Below are positions 55,368 through 64,000 of a stretch of DNA of 64,000 nt, in pieces. Under the pieces are notes generated by a model that worked only from the letters and a program-made list of their open reading frames with translations, had not been told where the DNA came from and did no database searches. Made by a program: the position numbers and the translations under genes. Numbering within the stretch: position 1 is the stretch's first letter; each line of letters starts with the position of its first letter. Source of the DNA: Poecilobothrus nobilitatus (lineage: Eukaryota; Arthropoda; Insecta; Diptera; Dolichopodidae); NCBI GenBank assembly GCA_947095535.1, contig OX352772.1, positions 256,413,497 through 256,477,496 of the forward strand, in the 5' to 3' direction.

Positions 55368-55521
55368 TATAAATGTGGACAGGAAATTACACAGCCTTTC
55401 CTGTTCTGGCGTGGATGTAAATGTCGTAAGGGGCAATAACTCTTACGACGTGTGTGGGAATTGAATCCACACAGCCTCAGTGTTTACAGCGCATTTTATA
55501 CGCTCTTACCCACTAGGCCAC
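55368..55521 (-). mobile_element. tRNA-derived SINE, copy 3, 3' end deleted
   Basis: Same truncated form as copy 2. Confidence 0.75.
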
Positions 55522-56638
55522 TTCTTTCAATGTAATAAGTTAATTGTAAATTACTATCCTTTTATATGAAATTTTTTATTTGTATACAGGAAATTTTGGC
55601 ATTTTTTAACCACAATTTCTTCATTTTTATTAAAATTATTATAGATATGAAATTTTTATTGTTTTTATAATATACAAAGTAAGTGTGTTTTATATTAACA
55701 AAGAAAAAAATTTAGTAAATTATAATGATGTTGTTGCTGTTATTGTATTAATGAAATTTTGAACTAGCTGTTAGAGTTATCGGCTTGATTAATAAATAAA
55801 AATTGAAATATTAAAATGTATCAAATTATCTGAATGTAATGTACAAATGTTTTTTTCTTTTTATATATTTTAACTAAAGGAATCCCCTGTGATGTCATTT
55901 TAGTCGAAACCTCATAGCTATTCTAATAATCTTAGTTCTAAGTTTGAAATGAAATAATGTAATATGTAATAGATATTAGTTACGCTATGTAATACATTGA
56001 GTGAATAAAAACTATTGTAAAGGAGTACCACAAGGTTTAATTTTAGGGTCACTTATTTTATAAAATTACTATTAAATCATCAGTTCCGTTGTTATGATCT
56101 GAGCCCTTCTTCTTTTTTCGCAACTGAAAACTGCTAACTGGGAGAAGAAAAACAATCTTCGATTATTAACATATTGACAAATAATAATATTTTTTATTGG
56201 AATAATCGTGATTCTACATGTTTAACAATATTGAAGAATCAACAATTTAGTAGTATTCAAGGATGCAATTTTTATCACGTTGGTGTTTGTGCTTTGGAAA
56301 ATGTTTATTTATTAAAATTGTTGATTTAAGCAATTTAAAAGAATTTAAGAAGAGAAATTATTAAAAACACATTCATTTTAGTATTACCAATAAATCAATA
56401 TGGATGAAATAAAAAGTCTTTTAATAAAAATCAATCCTCAAATAATTATATAAAATTAGTGAACACTTCATTGGAATCTACAAAGAAATGTGGTGAAGAA
56501 ACAGAAGCCAATATCATAAAAAAATTTCAGTGAGCAGTATAAAAAACAAACTAAATAACTAAAATAAAAAATTTAAAATAAAATCTGAAAAATGTAAAAT
56601 TATTAAAAATAAAAAAAAGTAAACTGAATTAAAATTAA

Positions 56639-57068
56639 ATTTTTATCTTTTATTTATTTAAAATAAAGAAACCAACAGAGGTAAACAGAAAAAATGCTTA
56701 TGAATTGCTAGCAACTATTTACAATCACATTAAAATTTCTCTGTCAGCTAAATTTAAAATTGGTGATTCATTTTGTATAAGCAAGTATAAACATGTTTTT
56801 CAAAAAGGTTACACCCCAAATTGGCCAACGGAAGTTTTTAAGATAAGAAAAGTTGAAATCACTAACCCTGTCACATATATACTGAAAGATTATCAAGGTC
56901 AACCCATACACGGAAGCTACTATGAATATGAATTGTTAAAAACTGAAAAATAAACAAGTGTTTTTGATGCAAAAAATTCTTAAAACTAGAGATAATAAAA
57001 TGTTTGTTAAATGGTTAAGGTTTCCCTCTGATCATAATTTCTGGATAAATAAAAAAGATTTATTATAA
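56639..57068 (+). pseudogene. Polinton integrase C-terminus with chromodomain, copy 3
   Basis: The 82-codon integrase translation is identical to copy 2. The chromodomain part is in a second frame at 56958-57068. Confidence 0.85.
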
Positions 57069-57206
57069 AAAAAATGTTATATTCTTATTTTACAATTATT
57101 GCAATTTATTACTTTATTTTGATAAATTATGGAATCTACTTTTGATATGATGATTTGTGTTTTATTGATCGCAAATCAACTACAGTGTAAATCAAATTTA
57201 TAATCT

Positions 57207-57743
57207 TCATCTACAATAGGAACTTTCCACTTCTCCATTACTTAAAATTCTGTCTGCTAATATTTCCCGATATTCTAAGCATTTAATTGTGAAAGACTTT
57301 TGTTTAAAATTACTATTATATTCACATCTTATATAGATTTCTTTATTGTTATTATCATATCATATTCCAATTGAAAATGTCTGTAAAATATATTTTCACT
57401 ATTAATAATTCCACCAATATTACTTTCTTTTAAAATTAATTCCTGTCTAAAAGTCTCAATAACCTGAGTGAGCTTTATCTTTTGGTAATTGCTCATCTCC
57501 TAAAGTAATTATTGATGCTATGGTTGTAGTTTTTACTGCATTTGTTGTTGTTTTGTTTAATTCTGGTGAAATTACATGTTTTAATAGCTGAACTGATAAA
57601 TTTACTCTCATAGTCTGATTACTTGGAAATAATATATTAAAGTATGTGCTCCCAAAGGCTGATTCATCTAATCTAATATTAGAAAATGGAGTGGAATTTG
57701 CTTGAATTAACAAAAATAATATGAAAAATATAAATGTTTTCAT
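57207..57743 (-). pseudogene. Secreted Polinton-region protein, frameshifted, copy 3
   Basis: The first 95 codons are identical to copy 2. Confidence 0.45.
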
Positions 57744-57810
57744 AGTTAATCAAAAAAAAGTATGATGTATCTTGTTTAAAGGTTAACGAAGTAATGTTTT
57801 ATTAGAAATT

Positions 57811-58116
57811 TCACAAATACATAAAAAGCGGTAAAAACTTATCTCTTCCATCTGAATAAGCTTCCATGTAATCTAAATATTCCTCTGTTATATTTTCAAG
57901 TAATTCTCTAAAATGAATTAACTTATCACCAATTTTTGATTTATTATTTTTTTCATTATACGTATTCGCTATTGATGGAATAAATATAATGCCCTCTTCA
58001 ATTCGTTTCCTTATCATCGACTTTTTCCACTCATTTTGATTTTCTTCATATTCATTTGTTTTCATGCACAATGATTCTATATGTTGTGAAATTCTTTTAT
58101 TCTTATCTTTTGACAT
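57811..58116 (-). CDS. Small charged protein of the Polinton region, full form, copy 3
   Basis: Identical translation to copy 2. Confidence 0.4.
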   Translation of the reverse strand: MSKDKNKRISQHIESLCMKTNEYEENQNEWKKSMIRKRIEEGIIFIPSIANTYNEKNNKSKIGDKLIHFRELLENITEEYLDYMEAYSDGRDKFLPLFMYL

Positions 58117-58252
58117 TTGAAATATTCTTATCAATCAAGTCCCAATCATCTTCTTCAGCAAATGAACAATCATTTTCGAAACTGTTTGTTACTTTATTTT
58201 TGATTGATGATTGTCTAATTGTACCAATAATAGAAATATCACCACAATATAC
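58103..58252 (-). pseudogene. Small acidic frame, copy 3
   Basis: As in copies 1 and 2: open frame behind the shared TAA, without its own ATG. Confidence 0.3.
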
Positions 58253-58528
58253 TTAAATTTGTATATGTTGCCATTCCAATGGAGATAAAAATAATTTACT
58301 GTTTATTGATTCATCATTTCCAATTTTTAAAACACATATCTTTGCTCCGCCTTCTGGAGTTATATATATCTCCAAAAAATCACGAAATATTTTCCAAATA
58401 ATTATTCTAATTGAAGCCCATTTCCGTCCACAAATGCAATATTTATAACCATGTAAAATGTTATCAGCCCAAAACATTGTGAACCTTTTACTTGCTAAGC
58501 TTATCGTGTTATAACACTTTTTAATCAT
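58253..58528 (-). CDS. Small protein, possibly PC4/p15-like, copy 3
   Basis: Identical translation to copy 2. Confidence 0.4.
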   Translation of the reverse strand: MIKKCYNTISLASKRFTMFWADNILHGYKYCICGRKWASIRIIIWKIFRDFLEIYITPEGGAKICVLKIGNDESINSKLFLSPLEWQHIQI

Positions 58529-58807
58529 AAAATTAATCTTTTATACAATTTTGAACATATAATATTATTAGAAAAAAATCTTCTTCGGATAAGAGCTATT
58601 ACCACTAAGATTTCTATCTGCATCCTAATACTCTAACCAACGGAAGATTTATTTAATTATTGTTATTTACATATTTTATTTTTAAGTTAGTTCCTTAATT
58701 AGTTTTCTTTAGTTTTAACCATACAGTGGAGTTCGTAAGAAGTTCGTAATACAATTCTCGTATTTAAAAGTTTTTTCTTGAAAATATAAATTTTTTTAGA
58801 AAGAAAT

Positions 58808-59047
58808 ATGGAAATATGGGAAATTCAATGTCATATGACATTTTTGAGAAATTATGCAGAGTCAAGATTAATGCAATTCAATTCATTGAGGGAAGATAAA
58901 GATGATAAATGGACTGATTTAATTACTCAGTGCTTACTTGAATTTCCTAAGAGATGTCTATTACGATTAGCTAAAATTGGAAAGAAATTTCAAGAAAAAA
59001 TTTGTAAATATCGAAAAACATTAAAAATAAATAAAAAAATTTTGTAG
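58808..59047 (+). CDS. Unidentified 79-residue protein of the Polinton region, copy 3
   Basis: Identical translation to copy 2. Confidence 0.4.
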   Translation: MEIWEIQCHMTFLRNYAESRLMQFNSLREDKDDKWTDLITQCLLEFPKRCLLRLAKIGKKFQEKICKYRKTLKINKKIL

Positions 59048-59505
59048 TATATATTTTTTTTTGTTTTATATGGAATACCCTGACATCATTTTTAATTTCT
59101 ATTTTTTTTTTTTTAGATATTTTAAAATTTGTATAGGAGCGCTAAATACAACATATAAATTTTTCTAATTCTGGTATTTTTAAACTATATTTTTTTTTTG
59201 CATGATAAGATCTTTTTTTTTCTTTTTTCATGATAAGAATTTTTTTTTTTTAAATTATGTGAAATAAAGCTTTGTAGTATTGTTGTTTTTTTTCTTTTAA
59301 TATATATTAACAAAATGACACACACACACACATACACACACCTGCGCGCGCAAACAATCATTATTCGCCCATTTAAATAATAAAACAATTAAAAGAGCAA
59401 AACAAATTTCTAAATTTAAATTTTTAACTTTTGCAATACAAAACGACAAAAACATACAATAGGATATTTTTGATAATTTCATAACACTATATCTTTACAA
59501 TTATA

Positions 59506-59649
59506 ATGCAGTCTATTCAAAATCTAAGATCGTTGATGTATGGCTCCAACAACTTCGGCGGGTTTACTTATCAACAACTTCAGCGGATACGTGCTTTACT
59601 ATCTGTGGTTAAGTTCCAAGCTTACGATTCTACCGAAGTTCAAAAATAA
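59506..59649 (+). CDS. Unidentified 47-residue protein near the Polinton right end, copy 3
   Basis: Intact copy of 17017-17160. Confidence 0.35.
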   Translation: MQSIQNLRSLMYGSNNFGGFTYQQLQRIRALLSVVKFQAYDSTEVQK

Positions 59650-60073
59650 TTTTAAACAAATTTCTTCGAAAATCAACAACTGCGGCAGCTCTATTTACTC
59701 TATGTACTACAACTTCAACAAATAATATTCTCAAATTTTATTGAATCATTCAACCTTCTAATACTTCAATCAATTTCATTTTACCTTACACCAAAGACTA
59801 TACATATATAAGACATTCCAAGTAGATAAAATTTTTTAGTGTAAAAAATAAAAATAAAAACCATACAATAAATCTGACAACGTAGCTAATTGTTAACTTA
59901 ATACTAACTGTCTACAACCATAATAGACGTAGTATGCAAAAGTATGCAAGGGTTTTTACATAGGTGTTCAAAATAATCGCCATTGCATTCAAAATAACTG
60001 CTGTCAAAATCTTGTGACGTCACAGCACCTGTGAAAAGAGGGCTGGAATCACCATAAAATATCTACTCACTTT

Positions 60074-60518
60074 CCCACTAGATATCCGCTAACTACTAAT
60101 GTGTTATCTTTGTGGCATGAGCAAAGTTTAAAAACTACCTATACAAAACTATCAAAATTAGTGAAAATTATTTTAACTGCTGCTCCTACACAAGTTAGTG
60201 TAGAAAGAAGTTTTAATTTAACGAACGATTACAGAACACAACTTTTAAATAGAAATTTAGAAAATATAAATAATATAAAACAAAAATAAAATTTACAAAT
60301 ATGTATATACGTATATATACATACATATAATATATATATGAATTTTTTCACTTAATTTATATTATGTCATAAAAATTTTCACGAAGAAGGCTTTATAAAA
60401 ATCCATTTTGGTTAATATTCAGGAACGAAACTTTTGACCGGAACGATATTTGTTTGTTCCGAGATAATAACTCGTTCCGAAACTTTTCATTTTTGTTTCG
60501 TTTCGTTCCGGATCCCTG
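60074..60518 (+). pseudogene. hAT dimerisation domain and 3' terminus, copy 3
   Basis: Copy of 17585-18029 with one residue change (TTYTKL for TAYTKL). The right target duplication CACTTT is at 60068-60073. Confidence 0.85.
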
Positions 60519-60958
60519 CATTATAATATATAAATATAGTTTTAATTAAATTATCAAAACGTAATCTTTATATTTATAGAGTTTTTATATCAAGTATTTA
60601 AGCACGTCACTAAAATTTATTAAACATAATAGGGTCTGTAACGAAATCCCGACTATTAAAATCTCGCATATTCATTATAAACAACTTAATATAATAAAAG
60701 ACAATCTCCTACTGCTGCTGCTATTCGCGTGCCCTTTTTTTTAAGTTTTAGAGTACATACAATCACAATATTTTTTACTTAATACTAATAATACACAAAT
60801 TCCTTACGTAATACTATTAATACTAACAAGAAAAGAGAAAAAAAAAAGAATTGAAATGGTTTGATTCTTAAACGATACTCTTTACTCTTTATTTTAATTC
60901 TACTACATATGTAAAAACCAACCAATACCAACTACAATTACAATTTATTTATTTATTT

Positions 60959-61456
60959 GACTCATGGCGCAGTGGTTAAGTCGCCAACCTTTCAATCGAA
61001 GGGTCTTGTGTTCAAACCCCGGTCAGGTCATAAATAAAAAATATGTAGTACTTTTATATCGTAATAATGTATATCGTATAATTAATAGTAGTAATAATAA
61101 CATTAATAATATTATTAATAATAATAGTAATAGTAATAATAACAATAATTATAATAATAATAATAATAGTAATAATAATAATAGTAATAGTAATAATAAC
61201 AATAATTATAATAATAATAATAGTAATAATAATAATAATAGCTGCTACAGTGGAGCCATCTTTGGTTATATCATGCAAGTAAGGTGTTATATACTACTGC
61301 ACGTTGTAATCCACTGATGGCGCTTAATAATAATAATTATAATAATAACAATAATAGTAATAATAAAAATAGCTACTACAGTGGAGCTATCTTTGGTTAT
61401 ATCATGCAAGTAAGGTGTTATATACTACTGCACGTTGTAATCCACTGATGACATTT
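60959..61456 (+). mobile_element. SINE head, (AAT)n tract and 131-bp duplication, copy 3
   Basis: Copy of 18470-18967. Confidence 0.6.
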
Positions 61457-61763
61457 CCATCCACAAGGTACCAATCCACAAAGTACATTTACATACGATA
61501 TTATAGATATTGGAATAATATTATTAGGAGCACAAATAATAACATATTAATTACTAAACAAACAAAGGGAAGCGAAAAGAAAATGAATGAGCAAATGAAA
61601 AAAAGAGCAAAAAGAAAAAAATTGTTATTATTTTCTTTTGTTTAAAAAAAAAAAAGGGAACACAATCATAAATTTCATATATATATTATAGTACGACAAC
61701 ACATTATATTATAGTAGTTTTTATTTTACCTTCTTTTAAATAATGGATTTTTTTTTTTTTTTT

Positions 61764-62032
61764 GGGGCTTCGGTAGCCTAGTGGGTAGGCGTATGGCGTA
61801 TTAACCGAAAGAGTGTGGGTTCGATCCCTGCACAGGTCGTAAGTGTTTTTTTCTTTACATACCCCTACGACCAAATATAATGTAAATATATAGTATATAA
61901 TATAAACAAAATAAATAATATTAGTATATAATTTAATAATAGTATAAAAACCTATAATGGCCTTGGTAGCCGATGGTTCAATAATATTACATTACATTTA
62001 TGTATGTAATATTAATATAAATAAATAAATAA
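61764..62032 (+). mobile_element. tRNA-derived SINE with target duplication, copy 3
   Basis: Copy of 19276-19544 with the flanking repeats retained. Confidence 0.8.
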
Positions 62033-62265
62033 ATGGATTTTTTTTGTTTGGTATATGTATGTAAAAAATTACATTTGGTTTACATAAATGAAGAGTTTAA
62101 TTATTTATTACCAAAGATAATATACATATACTAAGAAGATGTCCACTCGCATACAAATTTTAGAATAAAAATTTTTTAGAAAAAATGTTCCAATCGGGGT
62201 CTGATTATTTTATGTTTTTTTTTTTACTTCGAAATATTTTAACAAAACGAAAATAAACAATGAGT

Positions 62266-63533
62266 TCGGCCAGCTTTTTAGCACATTTCCAAAAAAATTT
62301 TGAAAAAATGTGCTCTTTAGTTTCACTCTGTCCGTCCGTCCGTCCGGCTGTTTACAAAACTTCTACACCGTTAAAGATAGAGAAAAAACATTTTAACCAT
62401 GGGTAGGTCTCATAAAAAAAATAATTTTGTGGAACAACTTTTTCATGTAGCCCCATCCATTACGGAGCTACAGCCCCTCAAACTTTGAAAAAGCCCTATT
62501 TTTAAATGCATATATCTTATGTTCTGCTTAAGATTTTTTCAATCTGAAAACGTCATTCGACAGGTATTTTTTTTAACTTTGTAAATTAATATCAAAATTA
62601 TACAATATTTTTAAATTTAGTATTTAAAATTACCGTTATGTGAAAATCAAATTTTGCATTATTTTTCTACTTTCATAACTCCGGCATGCTTTCAGATAGA
62701 GGCTTGAAATTTTGAGGCAAGAAAGAACTTTTAGAATTAGTATAAGCTTGCTCAGAAATTTTTTTTGGACCACCCCCTGTTTATAAGCTATTAGGGCTTA
62801 AAAATTGAAAATTTGATATTTTTAAACACCTGTAACTTAGGAACCTGTACACATTTTATTTCTGCAAGACATAAAAATCAAAGCTACGGTAATATATTTT
62901 ACGTGTATTAAAGGTTTATTTTAGTTGTAAAGGGTTCCAAAGTTGCAGCTCTTCAAAATTGCGAAAAAGCCCCATTTTCAGATGTATATATATCAAACTC
63001 TGCGCAATAGTTTTACAATTTAAAACCGCCAAAAGATCGGAAATTTTATTATCTACATAAAATAATATCAAAATTATGCAATATTTTGTAATTTACTATG
63101 TACATTTACCGTTATGTGAAAACCACATTTTGCATGAAATTTCTTTTTTCATAACTCCGGCACGCCTTTAGAGAGGAACCTGAAATTTTGAGACAACAAA
63201 GAACTTTTAGAATTAGTATAAGTTTGCTTAGAAAATTTTTTTGCACCACCCCCTGTTTAAGAGGTATTAGGGCTGAAAAATTGAAAATTTTCTATTTTTA
63301 GGCACCTGTAACTTAAGCACCTGTAAAAATTTTTCTTCGGCAAGACATAAAAATTAAAGCTCCAGTAATATATATTTTATGTGTGTTAATGGTTTTTCTT
63401 AGTTTATAAAGGGTTCAGGGGTTACAGCCCCTCAAAATTCCAGAAAAGTGTTATTTTCACATATTTTCTTATTACAAAAAATTTCTTAAATTTTATTTTT
63501 TAAATATTCAAATTTTTGTGCAAGTCACAATTC
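62266..63533 (+). repeat. Modular GTCC-type non-coding element, two modules, copy 3
   Basis: It carries both modules, as copy 2 does. Confidence 0.7.
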
Positions 63534-64000
63534 TAAACAGTTTGTATTGTGTTTTGGAAATGTGCGCTTTTAAAAACCGTTGGTTTACATTCTACCTTGT
63601 TTGATATTATATAGGTACATATGTGTTCATCCAAAAGAATAGTATACAAAATATATCCATACATAATATTCGTTTCTGAAATAAATATATTATATACACA
63701 ATATATATATACATACATAATATTTCTTTCTCAAGGTAAATATATTATTATACGTACATAATATACGTCATATTTGTTTACAAAACTTGTAATAAACTTT
63801 TTTTCCCTAAATATACACAAGTATACACACTCAACCGTATATAAATAAATATCTACACAATTGTACACACTCAACCGTATAAAAATACCCAGCGGAAAAA
63901 AGAAGCATTCCAACATGCATGCTGGAAGCATTCCCAGTAAGGTAAGAAGCGTTTCCTGTTCCATTTTTTTATTGCTTCTTTTTTCATATAGATGTCCGCG

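Larger units (their letters stand above)
55032..64000. repeat. Tandem macrorepeat unit, copy 3, cut by the window end
   Basis: It follows copy 2 closely (constant offset of 21,376-21,377 bp), with scattered substitutions only. It ends inside the left part of the Tc1-like element. Like copy 1, it lacks the extra 40-bp minisatellite unit of copy 2. Confidence 0.95.

Noticed and set aside
12336..64000. CRISPR array or bacterial origin of the repeats
   Set aside because: Repeat spacing is 21 kb and local repeats are minisatellites without unique spacers. SINEs, non-LTR elements and a PHD finger indicate a eukaryote.

Overview
This window looks like AT-rich, gene-poor, repeat-dominated DNA from an insect nuclear genome. 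I see no cellular protein-coding gene, rRNA, functional tRNA or CRISPR array. Almost everything recognisable is a transposable element or a relic of one: two or three families of non-LTR retrotransposon, hAT, Tc1/mariner-like and Polinton/Maverick DNA transposons, tRNA-derived SINEs, a THAP-domain fragment and a fragment of a baculovirus-F-like fusion glycoprotein. Non-coding elements that end in TACCC and carry GTCC runs resemble repeats I associate with flies, so a dipteran is my weak guess; the order is not proven.

Layout. Positions 1-12335 are single copy at this locus. They hold a partial and a complete copy of a TACCC-type non-coding element (1-780 and 1826-3410), a fold-back element with long inverted arms (about 1738-7263) invaded by a truncated non-LTR element (4046-5909), and the 5' two thirds of a decayed hAT transposon (about 7875-10975). 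The hAT copy was invaded by another truncated non-LTR element and then by a Polinton (10982-17578). The Polinton has AG...CT inverted termini and a perfect 6-bp target duplication, CACTTT, that interrupts the hAT reading frame exactly. Its surviving parts are an integrase tail with chromodomain, a polymerase B motif C relic and several small reading frames.

From 12336 onward the window is a direct tandem array of one very large unit: copy 1 at 12336-33655 (21,320 bp), copy 2 at 33656-55031 (21,376 bp) and copy 3 from 55032 to the window end (8,969 bp seen). The unit starts inside the Polinton. It then carries the hAT 3' end, SINEs, a modular non-coding element, a Tc1-like element with a CR1/L2-like non-LTR element nested in it (PHD-finger ORF1, endonuclease/RT ORF2), a short mariner-like deletion derivative, the THAP and F-like fragments, several local tandem repeats and three related palindromic modules. 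Copies 2 and 3 share indels that copy 1 lacks, so they are the closest pair.

The parts do not form a pathway. They form a readable order of events: hAT insertion, insertions of other elements into it, then multi-copy tandem duplication of a block whose edge cuts the Polinton. The main value of the window is this stratigraphy, the Polinton remnant with its set of small frames, and the macrosatellite-like array itself.
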